This document shows, one piece after another, positions 1 through 8,473 of a stretch of 54,813 nucleotides of DNA. The stretch lies in the NCBI RefSeq assembly GCF_014199915.1, contig NZ_JACHOO010000011.1:54816-109628 (forward strand). Reading direction: 5' to 3'. Source of the stretch: Prosthecomicrobium pneumaticum (lineage in GTDB: Bacteria; Pseudomonadota; Alphaproteobacteria; Rhizobiales; Kaistiaceae). Numbering within the stretch: position 1 is the first letter of the stretch; each line of letters opens with the position of its first letter. The position numbers and the translations under genes were made by a program. The notes below the pieces were generated by a model. The model was not told where the DNA came from, did not search any database, and saw only the letters and a list, made by a program, of their open reading frames with translations.

Positions 1-645
1 GGCCGGCATGACGGGTGGAGGGGGCTGTTCCAAGAAGCTTTGCCCGGGTGCGGCGAGGGACTCGGCCGGGCCGTGCGGGCAGGAAACCTGCCGGACGGTC
101 GGCACCGGGGAGGACCATCGCCCCCGGAACACCCGTCACCCCGGCCTCCGTGCCGGGGTCCATAATCGTGACGCCGGGCGGCCGGAGGGCCGCCGCCACC
201 CCACAGCCGCCATCCCCCGCGAAGGCGGGGACCCGTCACGACGCCTTGCCGGGATGTCGGATGGAGAGGGCCGACATCGCGCCGACCGTCCCGATTATGG
301 AGGCCGGCATGACGGGTGGAGGGGGCTGTTCCAAGAAGCTTTGCCCGGGTGCGGCGAGGGACTCGGCCGGGCCGTGCGGGCAGGAAACCTGCCGGATGGC
401 CGGCACCGGAGAGGACCGTCGCCCCCGGAACACCCGTCACCCCGGCCTCCGTGCCGGGGTCCATAATCGTGCCGCCGGGCGGCCGGAGGGCCGCCGCCAC
501 CCCACAGCCGCCATCCCTCGCGAAGGCGGGGACCCCGTCACGACGCCTTGCCGGGATGACGGATGGAGAGGGCCGACATCGCGCCGACCGTCCCGATTAT
601 GGATGCCGGCACGGAGGCCGGCATGACGGGTGGAGGGGGCTGTTC
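1..645. repeat. 301-bp tandem repeat, two full copies plus a partial third
   Basis: The block from 1 recurs at 302 with only scattered substitutions, so the period is 301 bp. A third copy begins at 616 after a 14-bp insertion and breaks off near 645. Each unit contains palindromic pieces such as CCCGCGAAGGCGGGG and a CCCCGG...CCGGGG hairpin. These resemble intergenic repeats common in alphaproteobacterial genomes. Frames open across the block because of high GC, but their products are arginine/proline-rich, repeat with the DNA and resemble no family I know. I see no gene between 1 and 718. The left edge is cut by the window, so the copy number may be higher. Confidence 0.85.
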
Positions 646-718
646 AGGGTCCCCCGGGAGAGAGATGCAGCGGCGCCCGGCACGATGAGGACGGCATACG
701 GGGACACAACCGGCCGCC

Positions 719-1516
719 TCAGCGCTTGCGCTTCTCCTCCGCGAGGCTGCGCTTCAGGGCGTCCATGATGCTGACCACCTTGCCGCCGCCGTCAGGGAGA
801 GGCTTCGCCGGTTTGGGCGGCTTGCGGCCCTTCCGCTTCGCCGCGATGATCTCGAGCATCTTCTCCTGCACCGGATCCTCGACCATCTTCGGATCCCAGT
901 CGACCGTCCGCTCCTCGATCAGCCGGCCGACCAGCTTCACCAGCGCGCCGTCGACCTGCTCCTTGCCGAGGTCGGAGAAATAGGCCGCGGCATCGCGCAC
1001 CTCGTCGCCATAGCGCAGCGTCCACAGCACGATGCCGCGATCGCGCGGGACGAGCATCACGGCCCGTTCGCGCCGATAGAGGACGAGCCGGGAGATCGCG
1101 ACGGTTCCGGTCGCCGCCATGGCGTCGCGGATCACCGAGAAGGCCTCCTCGCCGACCGGATCGTCGGGCGTGAGATAATGGGCACGATCGTACCAGATCC
1201 AGCCGATCGAGTCGGCCGGGACGAATCGCTCGATGTCGATCGTGCGGGTGCTGTCGAGCGCCACCGCGTCGAGATCCTCGTCCTCGATCACGATGTAGTC
1301 GTCGTCGCCGCGCTCATAGGCGCGCGCCTCGTCCTCCTCGTCGACCCGCTCCTCGGTCTCGGCGTCGACATAGACGCTCTGCACCCGGTTTCCGGTCGCC
1401 CGGTTGAGGGTGTGGAAGCGCACCTTCGCCGACTCGCTGACGGCCGGCATCATCGCCACCGGGCAGGTGACGAGCGACAGCTTGAGATAGCCCTTCCAGA
1501 ACGGGCGGGGTGCCAT
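719..1516 (-). CDS. ku: Non-homologous end-joining protein Ku
   Basis: 265 residues, the usual length of bacterial Ku. The N-terminus (MAPRPFWKGYLKLSLVTCPV) is the classic start of the Ku beta-barrel core, which fills about residues 1-190. The C-terminal tail from about 225 is lysine-rich, as in Ku proteins that bind DNA ends. Homodimeric Ku threads onto double-strand break ends and recruits the ligase LigD. No ligD lies in this window. The gene is transcribed away from the DsbB-like gene and ends just inside the unique DNA that follows the tandem repeat. Confidence 0.95.
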   Translation of the reverse strand: MAPRPFWKGYLKLSLVTCPVAMMPAVSESAKVRFHTLNRATGNRVQSVYVDAETEERVDEEDEARAYERGDDDYIVIEDEDLDAVALDSTRTIDIERFVPADSIGWIWYDRAHYLTPDDPVGEEAFSVIRDAMAATGTVAISRLVLYRRERAVMLVPRDRGIVLWTLRYGDEVRDAAAYFSDLGKEQVDGALVKLVGRLIEERTVDWDPKMVEDPVQEKMLEIIAAKRKGRKPPKPAKPLPDGGGKVVSIMDALKRSLAEEKRKR

Positions 1517-1646
1517 GAAATCGACTCCGTCGGTCCGGAAAGCTCAACCCCGCGCGGCCGCCGGCGTTCCGGCCCGCGCGCCGGGACCGCGCGATGCGGT
1601 GCCGTCCGGCGGCCCGCCCGGGCCGGGGCTTCCGACGGGGGACATC

Positions 1647-2135
1647 ATGACGCTCGACCGCTTCCGCTCCGCCCTCCTCGCCTTCGTCGTCGCCGTCGCG
1701 GCGATCGGCGGCGCCTGGAGCTTCCAGATCTTCGGCGGCTATGTGCCCTGCAAGCTGTGCCTCGAACAGCGCGTGCCCTACTACATCGCCCTGCCGATCG
1801 TGCTGATCGGGCTCGTCACGGCCGGCAGCGCCCGGCTGTCGCGCGCGCTGTTCGCGCTCGCCGCCGCGGCGTTCCTGTGGGGCTTCGGCCTCGCCGTCTA
1901 TCACGCCGGTGCGGAATGGGCGCTCTGGCAGGGCCCGTCCGATTGCGGCGGCGGCGCGGCCACGACGACGGACGCCGGCGCCCTGCTCGGCCAGCTGCAG
2001 CACACGCGCGTGGTGAGCTGCACCGAGGCGGCCGGCCGCTTCCTCGGCCTCTCCTTCGCCGGCTGGAACGCCGTCGCGCTGGTGATCGTCATCGCGCTGC
2101 TCGTTCGGGCGGCGACGCAGCCCTCGAAGGCCTGA
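1647..2135 (+). CDS. Disulfide bond formation protein B (DsbB family)
   Basis: 162 residues from the ATG at 1647, which follows a GACGGGGGA ribosome site. A longer frame from 1515 would overlap the Ku start and adds a proline/arginine-rich stretch unlike this family. Four hydrophobic segments are visible. The CxxC pair (C35, C38) follows the first segment, and two more cysteines (C100, C125) lie in the second periplasmic loop. This is the arrangement of DsbB, the inner-membrane enzyme that reoxidises a DsbA-like thiol oxidase with quinone. No DsbA is adjacent, so the partner must be elsewhere. Confidence 0.88.
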   Translation: MTLDRFRSALLAFVVAVAAIGGAWSFQIFGGYVPCKLCLEQRVPYYIALPIVLIGLVTAGSARLSRALFALAAAAFLWGFGLAVYHAGAEWALWQGPSDCGGGAATTTDAGALLGQLQHTRVVSCTEAAGRFLGLSFAGWNAVALVIVIALLVRAATQPSKA

Positions 2136-2145
2136 GCGGCCCTTC

Positions 2146-2245
2146 TCCCTCTCCCGCGGGCGGGAGAGGGGATCGGAGATGTCGATCAGGGCTCGTCCCT
2201 CTCCCGCGGGCGGGATAGGGAATCGGAGATGTCGATCAGGGCTCG
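2146..2245. repeat. 50-bp direct tandem duplication containing a GC hairpin
   Basis: Positions 2146-2195 and 2196-2245 are the same 50-bp unit with two mismatches. Each begins with an inverted repeat CCCTCTCCCGC / GCGGGAGAGGG (one mismatch in copy 2), the REP-like palindrome seen again near 41977, 42104, 48217, 48282 and 48394. The unit also contains the last codons and stop of the HNH gene, so the duplication copied the gene's 3' end and its hairpin. The hairpin may end transcription from both converging genes. Confidence 0.85.
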
Positions 2246-2793
2246 AGCTCGCTGTCCCAGTAGAGGTAGTCGAGCCAGCTCTCGTGCAGATAATTGGGCG
2301 GAAAGAGCCGCCCGTTATTGTGCAGGTCGTTCACCGAGGGCTGGAACGGCATCTGGTGCGGCCACATGTCGGCCTGGCTCGGATGCTTGCCGCCCTTCCT
2401 GAGATTGCAGGGCGAGCAGGCGGCGACGACATTGTCCCAGGTGGTCTGGCCGCCGAGCGAGCGCGGAATCACGTGGTCGAAGGTCAGATCCTCGCGCGTG
2501 CCGCAATACTGACAGGAAAACCGGTCGCGCAGAAAGACGTTGAAGCGGGTGAAGGCCGGCGTGCGGGTCGGCTGGACGTAGCTCTTCAGGGAAACGACCG
2601 AGGGCAGCCGCATCTGGAAGGACGGGCTGCGGATCGCGACGTCATATTCCGAGACGATGTTCACCCGGTCGAGAAAGACGGCCTTGATCGTATCCTGCCA
2701 CGCCCAGAGCGACAGGGGGTAATAGCTGAGCGGCCGGTAATCGGCGTTCAGCACGAGCGCAGGGTGCGCACCGGGAGACACGGCTATCGTCAA
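2236..2793 (-). CDS. HNH endonuclease family protein
   Basis: 185 residues. The HNH/McrA-like metal finger is clear: C94 and C97 (CQYC), D106-H107 (the catalytic DH of the beta-beta-alpha-metal fold), N121, C126 and C129 followed by N130 (CSPCN). The N-terminal part (VLNADYRPL) is typical of the widespread chromosomal HNH proteins of alphaproteobacteria, whose physiological role is not established. There is no toxin, restriction or phage neighbour, so a host housekeeping function is more likely than a mobile one. The last codons fall inside a 50-bp duplication. Confidence 0.9.
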   Translation of the reverse strand: MTIAVSPGAHPALVLNADYRPLSYYPLSLWAWQDTIKAVFLDRVNIVSEYDVAIRSPSFQMRLPSVVSLKSYVQPTRTPAFTRFNVFLRDRFSCQYCGTREDLTFDHVIPRSLGGQTTWDNVVAACSPCNLRKGGKHPSQADMWPHQMPFQPSVNDLHNNGRLFPPNYLHESWLDYLYWDSELEP

Positions 2794-2907
2794 GACGAGC
2801 GACCTTTCACATGGGGTGAGTCTGGGTCGAACTTCGCGATTGCCCGATTAGTCTACAGACTGTGTGTCGTCCTTGTGAAGCGCCACGGGGCCGCAGGGGC
2901 TCGCTTT

Positions 2908-3585
2908 TCAGCGGCCGGCCGGCGCCGCGCCGCCGGCGCCGAAGAGCCGCGCCAGGAAGGCACCGCCGAGCGCCAGCGCCTCGCCGTCTATGCCATGGCC
3001 GAGGCCGGGGCGGACGTGCCACTCGACCGGCAGACCCGCGGCGGCGAGCGCGCCCGCGGTCTCGGCAAGGGCCTCGACCGGGATCACCTCGTCGTGGTCG
3101 CCGTGCACGAGGAGCACCGGCGGACGCGAGCGGATTTCGGCGCCGAGCCGGTCGAGCCCGGCGATGCGGCCGGAATAGCCGACGATGCCGGCCGGCGTGA
3201 CCGCCCGGCGCGGGCCGACTTCGAGCGCCATCATCGTGCCCTGGCTGAAGCCGACCAGGGCCAGCCGGTCGGCGCCGAGATCGTAACGGGCGAGTTCGGC
3301 GTCGAGAAACCGGTCGAGCGCGGGCGCGGCGGCACGGGCGCCGCGGCTGTATTCGTGCGGATCGCGCAGGTCGAGAGCGAACCATTGGCGGCCGAAGGGC
3401 GCCATGCCGCAGGGCTCGGGCGCGTGCGGCGAGGCGAAGGCCGTGTCGGGCAGGAGCCGCGACCAGTGCCGGCCGAGATCGATCAGATCGCGGCCGTCCG
3501 CGCCATAGCCGTGCAGGAGCACGACGAGTGAGGTCGCCGGCCGGCCGGAGGCGGGCGTCAGGCGGGGTCCGTCGAGTGTTGCCAA
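2908..3585 (-). CDS. Alpha/beta hydrolase, phospholipase/carboxylesterase family
   Basis: 225 residues from a TTG at 3585, chosen because GAGGAGAA lies 5 nt upstream and because the protein then starts where the family does. Longer starts (3639, 3729) add an arginine-rich stretch. The catalytic triad is visible: S114 in GFSQG, D165 in HGDHDEVIP and H197 in GLGH. The oxyanion segment LLHGYGADG lies near residue 24. The family covers acyl-protein thioesterase-like and short-chain carboxylesterases, and I cannot predict the substrate. It reads away from rpmF. Confidence 0.85.
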   Translation of the reverse strand: MATLDGPRLTPASGRPATSLVVLLHGYGADGRDLIDLGRHWSRLLPDTAFASPHAPEPCGMAPFGRQWFALDLRDPHEYSRGARAAAPALDRFLDAELARYDLGADRLALVGFSQGTMMALEVGPRRAVTPAGIVGYSGRIAGLDRLGAEIRSRPPVLLVHGDHDEVIPVEALAETAGALAAAGLPVEWHVRPGLGHGIDGEALALGGAFLARLFGAGGAAPAGR

Positions 3586-3797
3586 CGGGGTTCTCCTCTC
3601 GGGCAGAGTTCCGGCGTACCGGATGTCGCAAGGCCGCATGCTGCACCACAAGCGGCGGCGGGCGACGAATCTTTTTCGCCGGCCGGCTGGAAAACCGACG
3701 CTTTCCTCTGTATAAGCCCCGCCACTCATGGAGATCCTCGGTCTCTCAGCCGGGCGCCCAGCGCTCGCGGGGCCGGTTGTGACGAAGGAAGACGAAG

Positions 3798-3977
3798 ATG
3801 GCCGTTCCCAAGCGAAAGACCTCGCCCTCGAAGCGCGGCATGCGCCGGTCCGCCGACGCGCTCAAGAAGCCGACCTATGTCGAGGACAAGAACTCGGGCG
3901 AGCTGCGCCGTCCCCACCACATCGACCTCAAGACCGGCATGTATCGCGGCCGGCAGATCCTCGAGCCGCAGGGCTGA
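3798..3977 (+). CDS. rpmF: 50S ribosomal protein L32
   Basis: 59 residues. The start [18 protein letters not shown] is the conserved N-terminus of bL32. The alphaproteobacterial form lacks the zinc-binding cysteines of other lineages, and none is present here. A component of the large ribosomal subunit. An AAGGAAGACGA ribosome site precedes the ATG. A strong intrinsic terminator follows at 4025, so the gene is probably a single transcription unit. A TATAAG-like -10 hexamer lies about 90 bp upstream (near 3710), but no good -35 goes with it. Confidence 0.97.
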   Translation: MAVPKRKTSPSKRGMRRSADALKKPTYVEDKNSGELRRPHHIDLKTGMYRGRQILEPQG

Positions 3978-4024
3978 CGAGGACGCGAGAGGGCGGCGCC
4001 GAACGGCGCCTGCGCACATCATGA

Positions 4025-4048
4025 GCCGGCCCGCGGGCCGGCTTTTTT
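4025..4048 (+). terminator. Rho-independent terminator of rpmF
   Basis: A perfect palindrome GCCGGCCCGCGGGCCGGC (4025-4042) is followed directly by six T residues (4043-4048). It lies 47 bp downstream of the rpmF stop codon. Confidence 0.9.
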
Positions 4049-4115
4049 GTTGGGTTCCGGCCCGCTTCGTGGAATGCTCCCGCGGATCCAACACGAGCCT
4101 GCCCGGGGGCGCGCC

Positions 4116-4526
4116 ATGGCTATGATTCCACTCACCATTCTGCCGCTGATCCTCTACAACATCGTGGCGTTCTTCGCCGCCGGGTCGCTGCCGCCCGACC
4201 CATGGTCGGCCGAGCTGTTCGCCGCGACCATGGTGTCGGGCGCCCGCTTCGCCTTCAGCCTTGGCGATCTCATGCTCGTCATCGGCATCGTCGTCCTGTT
4301 CTTCGAGATCTTCCGCGCCACCCGCTTCACGACGCCGAGCATCGTCAACCACATGGTGTCGACGCTCGTCCTCGTCATTTTCGCGATCGAGTTCGTGCTG
4401 GTGCCGCAGGCTGCGCACCCCGTCTTCCTCATCCTCGGTGTCACCGCGCTGTTCGACGTGCTCGCCGGCTTCATCATCTCGATCCGCTCGGCCCGGCGCG
4501 ACATCGCGCTCGAAAGCCCGAACTGA
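4116..4526 (+). CDS. Small multi-pass membrane protein, unknown function
   Basis: 136 residues from the ATG at 4116, which follows a GGGGGC stretch; a second ATG at 4122 is equally possible. The protein is almost wholly hydrophobic with four predicted membrane segments (about residues 5-22, 45-65, 75-95 and 100-120). Polar residues sit between segments (RATRFTTPSIVNH) and at the C-terminus (RSARRDIALESPN). I do not recognise a characterised family, although similar proteins of this length are common in Hyphomicrobiales. It follows the rpmF terminator and so needs its own promoter. Confidence 0.75.
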   Translation: MAMIPLTILPLILYNIVAFFAAGSLPPDPWSAELFAATMVSGARFAFSLGDLMLVIGIVVLFFEIFRATRFTTPSIVNHMVSTLVLVIFAIEFVLVPQAAHPVFLILGVTALFDVLAGFIISIRSARRDIALESPN

Positions 4527-4719
4527 GCGGAGCGCCCGACCGGCGCGCCTCCCGCGGGCCGAACGCCACAGCGCCAGACTCCGCTTGCCTTTTGCCGGAA
4601 ATCAGCCAAGCGTCTCGGCGGGGTAGGCGGATCGAATCGAGAAGTTCGGTCCGGTTGGAATGGCAGGGGCACGCCGTCGTGCCGGCCGAGGCCGGTGTGC
4701 GGCGCGCGAAGGGGTCGTA

Positions 4720-6378
4720 TTGATTGGGAACGCTCAGGCGGATCCCGAAGGCGTGGGGGCGCGCCTTCAGGATCCGGAGTTCGTCGCCGGGCTCGCCGCG
4801 GCCGGTGCAGCCGCCTTCTTCTGGTCGACCGACGACGACCGCATGGTCTGGAGCGCCGGAGCGGATGCGCTGTTCGGCGTATCGCCCGGCCGGATCGCCA
4901 CCGGCGCAGGCTTCGCGAGCCTCGTCGACGCCGCAGACCCGATCGATCGCGGCACGGCGTGCCGCCGGGCGCTCGTGCTCGGCGATCGCCGCAGCGGCAT
5001 CTATGCGATCGGCTATCGGCTCGCCGCCGCGGCGCACCGACCCGCGCTGCGGGTGGGGGAGACCGGGCATTGCTTCGCCGATCCGGACGGCCGACTCCTC
5101 AACGTACTCGGGATCGTCCGGCCGCTCGCCGAGCAGGACGGCATGGACGGCGGGAGCGACCTGCCGCGCGACCGGCTGGTCGCGGCGATCGACAGGGCAC
5201 TCGCGGCCCGGGACGGTGGCGGTACGGCCGCCTTCCTGCTGGTCTCGATCGACGATTTCGCGCTCTTCAACGAGCTCTACGGCTTCGAGACCGGCGACCG
5301 GCTGATCGCCCGCGCCGCCGAGCGGATCCGCGGCGTGCTCGCGCCCGGCGATGCGATCGGCCGCTATTCGGGCGGCAAGCTCGGCCTCGTTCTGGCCGAC
5401 GGCACGGCGGAGGGGATGCGCGCGGCCGCCGAGCACATCGCCGACACCATCGCCGGGACGCTGATCGAGACCGGCAGCGCCGCGATCGCGACGACCGTCT
5501 CGATCGGCGGCGTCGCCCTGCCCGATCACGCCCGCAGCGCCGAGGCCGCTATGGGCCACGCCAAGGAGGCGCTCCGCGAGGCCCGCCAGCGCGGCCGGGG
5601 CCGCTTCGTCGCCTACAGGCCGTCGCCCGACCGGGAGACGATCCGGCGGGAGAACGCGGCGGTCTCGCACGACCTCGCCGCCGCGCTCCGCGAGGGCAGG
5701 CTCGCCCTCGCCCACCAGCCGATCGTCGACGCCCGAAGCGGCGAGGCGACCTTTCACGAGGCGCTCCTGCGGCTCGCGCGAAGCGACGGCAGCCTGATCG
5801 CGGCCGGCCAGTTCCTGCCGCTCGCCGAGCGGCTCGGCCTGGCGCGGGTGTTCGACGAGGCGGCGCTCGATCTGGCGCTCGGCGCGCTGGTGCGATCACC
5901 CGCCGCGACACTGTCGGTCAATGTGTCGCCGGAGACGTATGCCGCGCCGCAATGGCTCGCCGCGCTCGAACGGGCGATCGCCGACCGGGGCGATCTCGCC
6001 GGCCGTCTGATCGTCGAGATCACGGAATCGACCGTGATCCGCAATCTGGAGGAGACCGACCGTTTCGTCGCCGTGCTGCACGGGCTCGGTGCACGGGTGG
6101 CGATCGACGATTTCGGCGCGGGCTTCACCTCGTTCCGGGTCTTGCGCCGGCTCGACGTCGATTTCGTCAAGATCGACGGATCCTATTGCCGCAACATCGC
6201 CGACAGTGCTGAGGATCGGGCTTTCGTGCGGGCGCTCGCCGCGCTCGCCCGCGATCTCGATATCCGCACCATTGCGGAATGGGTCGAGGACGCCGAATCC
6301 GCCGCGATCCTGCGCGAGTTCGGCGTCGACTATCTGCAGGGCCGGCTGCTCGGCGCGCCGATGCTCGCCCCGCCCTGA
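4720..6378 (+). CDS. PAS/degenerate GGDEF/EAL domain cyclic-di-GMP phosphodiesterase
   Basis: 552 residues from a TTG at 4720 with GAAGGGG upstream; an in-frame ATG at 4660 would add an arginine-rich stretch. A PAS-like sensor (about 10-120) is followed by a GGDEF-fold domain (about 150-310) whose signature is SGGKL at 217-221, so cyclase activity is probably lost. The EAL domain (about 330-550) looks intact: E347-A-L, the NVSPE asparagine, EITE, D463-D464 in DDFGAG, VKIDGS, and LQGRLLG. The expected activity is hydrolysis of cyclic-di-GMP to pGpG, perhaps with the GGDEF fold as an allosteric GTP site. No membrane segment is visible. Confidence 0.88.
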   Translation: MIGNAQADPEGVGARLQDPEFVAGLAAAGAAAFFWSTDDDRMVWSAGADALFGVSPGRIATGAGFASLVDAADPIDRGTACRRALVLGDRRSGIYAIGYRLAAAAHRPALRVGETGHCFADPDGRLLNVLGIVRPLAEQDGMDGGSDLPRDRLVAAIDRALAARDGGGTAAFLLVSIDDFALFNELYGFETGDRLIARAAERIRGVLAPGDAIGRYSGGKLGLVLADGTAEGMRAAAEHIADTIAGTLIETGSAAIATTVSIGGVALPDHARSAEAAMGHAKEALREARQRGRGRFVAYRPSPDRETIRRENAAVSHDLAAALREGRLALAHQPIVDARSGEATFHEALLRLARSDGSLIAAGQFLPLAERLGLARVFDEAALDLALGALVRSPAATLSVNVSPETYAAPQWLAALERAIADRGDLAGRLIVEITESTVIRNLEETDRFVAVLHGLGARVAIDDFGAGFTSFRVLRRLDVDFVKIDGSYCRNIADSAEDRAFVRALAALARDLDIRTIAEWVEDAESAAILREFGVDYLQGRLLGAPMLAPP

Positions 6379-6388
6379 GAGACGGCGC

Positions 6389-6970
6389 TCACTTCGAGGC
6401 GAGCGCGTCGATCTTCTTCTGCATGTCGTCGAGCTGGCGCTTCAGCGCATCGAACTCGCTCTCGCTGCGCGCCGGCTTCTCGGCCGGCCGTTCCGGCGTG
6501 ACCTCGGTGCGCTCGCGTCCGGCGCCGAAGGGGAGAAACATCCGCATCGCCTGCTCGAACATTTCGGTGTTGCGCCGCACGGTATCTTCCATGGCGGTGA
6601 AGGCGCCGGGCCCGAAGCTGTTCGACAGCTGCCCGCGGAACTTCTCCTGTTCACGCGTCAGCGAGTCGATCGAGAAGTCGAGATAGGTCGGCACGAGGTT
6701 CTGCAGACTGTCGCCATAGAACCGGATCAGTTGCCGCAGGAAGGTGATCGGCAGCAGGTTCTGCCCCTTGCTCTCCTGCTCGAAGATGATCTGCGTCAGC
6801 ACCGATCGAGTAATGTCCTCACCCGATTTCGCATCAAAAACTACAAAATCTTCGCCACTCTTGACCATAAGGGCGAGGTCTTCGAGGGTCACATAAGTGG
6901 ATGTACCGGTATTATAGAGCCGCCGATTGGCGTATTTCTTGATCGTGGTCGGTTCTCTATCTTTGGCCAT
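6389..6970 (-). CDS. phaR: Polyhydroxyalkanoate synthesis repressor PhaR
   Basis: 193 residues. The N-terminal DNA-binding domain (about 8-68, IKKYANRRLYNTGTSTYVTL) is nearly invariant in PhaR. The accumulation-associated domain follows (about 73-112), then a helical C-terminus ending in a coiled coil (DALKRQLDDMQKKIDALAS). PhaR senses polyhydroxybutyrate by binding granules or nascent polymer, and represses phasin and pha genes when polymer is absent. It is divergent from phaA across a 260-bp gap, where it may act. A phaC synthase is not in the window. Confidence 0.95.
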   Translation of the reverse strand: MAKDREPTTIKKYANRRLYNTGTSTYVTLEDLALMVKSGEDFVVFDAKSGEDITRSVLTQIIFEQESKGQNLLPITFLRQLIRFYGDSLQNLVPTYLDFSIDSLTREQEKFRGQLSNSFGPGAFTAMEDTVRRNTEMFEQAMRMFLPFGAGRERTEVTPERPAEKPARSESEFDALKRQLDDMQKKIDALASK

Positions 6971-7110
6971 GCGCCGTCATCCGATCTTCTGGTGTCTCGG
7001 ATGGCCCGATTCCGACCGGCCTCTTGCGGACCGTACCGGTCGCCGCCCCTCCCGTCCCAGCACGATAGGTGCAATCTCCGCTGGAGGCCAATACTTTTGT
7101 GCGGCGCATC

Positions 7111-7129
7111 GCTGCAGCGCGTGCGCAGC
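7111..7129. promoter_or_regulatory. Possible PhaR-type site in the phaR-phaA gap
   Basis: The 260-bp gap between phaR and phaA contains a TGC-rich stretch with a GCTGC / GCAGC inverted pair at 7111-7129 separated by 9 bp. PhaR of Paracoccus is known to bind CTGC-N3/4-GCAG elements, so the sequence is similar but the spacing is longer. I see no clear -35/-10 pair in the rest of the gap. Confidence 0.25.
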
Positions 7130-7230
7130 AATCGCATGCGGCCCACGATGCGACGGAGGGCTCGATTGACAGCATCCTCGCGCCCGGCTCTTCTCTCGTC
7201 AGGGCAGCAGTGCGCACGGAGGACAACGTC

Positions 7231-8412
7231 ATGGCCAGCGGATCCGAGATCGTCATCGCCGCAGCGGGCCGCACCGCGGTCGGTTCGTTCAACGGAGCTT
7301 TCGCCGCGACGCCGGCGCATGTGCTCGGCGCGACGGTCATCAAGGCGGTGCTCGAACGCGCCAAGGTCGAGGCGGGCGAGGTCGACGAGGTGATCCTCGG
7401 CCAGGTGCTGACCGCCGGCCAGGGCCAGAACCCCGCCCGCCAGGCGTCGATCGGCGCCGGGCTGCCGAAGGAGACGACGGCCTGGGGCCTCAATCAGGTC
7501 TGCGGCTCCGGCCTGCGGGCCGTGGCGCTCGGCATGCAGCAGATCGCTACCGGTGATGCCGGGATCGTCGTCGCCGGGGGCCAGGAATCGATGTCGATGT
7601 CGAACCACGCCGCCCATCTGCGCGCCGGCGTGAAGATGGGCGATCTCGGCCTCGTCGACACCATGATCAAGGACGGGCTGTGGGACGCCTTTCACGGCTA
7701 CCACATGGGGACGACGGCCGAGAATGTCGCGCGCGAATTCCAGATCGGCCGGGAGGAGCAGGACCGCTTCGCCGTCGCCTCGCAGAACAAGGCCGAGGCC
7801 GCCCGCGCCGCCGGCCGCTTCAAGGACGAGATCGTCCCGGTGACGCTCTCGTCCCGCAAGGGCGATATCGTCGTCGCCGAGGACGAATACATCCGCGCCG
7901 GCACGACGCTCGACGCGGTCGCGAAACTGAAGCCGGCCTTTGCAAAGGACGGCACGGTGACGGCGGGCAATGCGTCCGGCATCAATGACGGGGCCGCTGC
8001 CGTGGTGCTGATGAGCGCCGCCGAGGCGGAGCGCCGCGGCATCGCCCCGCTCGCCCGCATCGTCTCTTTCGCCACCGCCGGCGTCGACCCGGCCGTGATG
8101 GGCACCGGGCCGATCCCGGCGTCGCGGCGGGCGCTCGAAAAGGCGGGCTGGTCGGCCGACGATCTCGACCTCGTCGAGGCGAACGAGGCCTTCGCCGCGC
8201 AGGCCTGCGCCGTCAACAAGGCGCTCGGCTGGGATACGGAGAAGGTCAACGTCAATGGCGGCGCGATCGCGATCGGCCATCCGATCGGCGCCTCGGGCTG
8301 CCGCGTGCTCGTCACGCTGCTGCACGAGATGGTGCGACGCGACGCGAAAAAGGGCCTCGCCACGCTCTGTATCGGCGGCGGCATGGGGATTGCGCTCACC
8401 GTCGAGCGGTGA
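7231..8412 (+). CDS. phaA: Acetyl-CoA acetyltransferase (beta-ketothiolase)
   Basis: 393 residues from the ATG at 7231, preceded by GGAGGA; the upstream in-frame extension has no homology to thiolases. Active-site residues are all present: C91 ([10 protein letters not shown], acyl acceptor), H350 (GHPIGASG) and C380 (LCIGGGMG, base). It condenses two acetyl-CoA to acetoacetyl-CoA, the first step of polyhydroxybutyrate synthesis, or runs in reverse in degradation. It is 61 bp from phaB and surely cotranscribed with it. Confidence 0.96.
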   Translation: MASGSEIVIAAAGRTAVGSFNGAFAATPAHVLGATVIKAVLERAKVEAGEVDEVILGQVLTAGQGQNPARQASIGAGLPKETTAWGLNQVCGSGLRAVALGMQQIATGDAGIVVAGGQESMSMSNHAAHLRAGVKMGDLGLVDTMIKDGLWDAFHGYHMGTTAENVAREFQIGREEQDRFAVASQNKAEAARAAGRFKDEIVPVTLSSRKGDIVVAEDEYIRAGTTLDAVAKLKPAFAKDGTVTAGNASGINDGAAAVVLMSAAEAERRGIAPLARIVSFATAGVDPAVMGTGPIPASRRALEKAGWSADDLDLVEANEAFAAQACAVNKALGWDTEKVNVNGGAIAIGHPIGASGCRVLVTLLHEMVRRDAKKGLATLCIGGGMGIALTVER

Positions 8413-8473
8413 GCGGGCAGGGATCGGCAACGGGGGCGCGCCGGGCTCAACCGGCGCCGACAGGGAGGACGGC

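Noticed and set aside
1-645. Repeat block considered as a CRISPR array
   Set aside because: The unit is 301 bp with no short repeat/spacer pattern and no cas genes.
8-768. Open frames within the tandem repeat
   Set aside because: Their products duplicate with the DNA repeat and have no plausible fold or ribosome site.
719-1516. A complete NHEJ operon with LigD
   Set aside because: Only ku is present; neighbours are unrelated.
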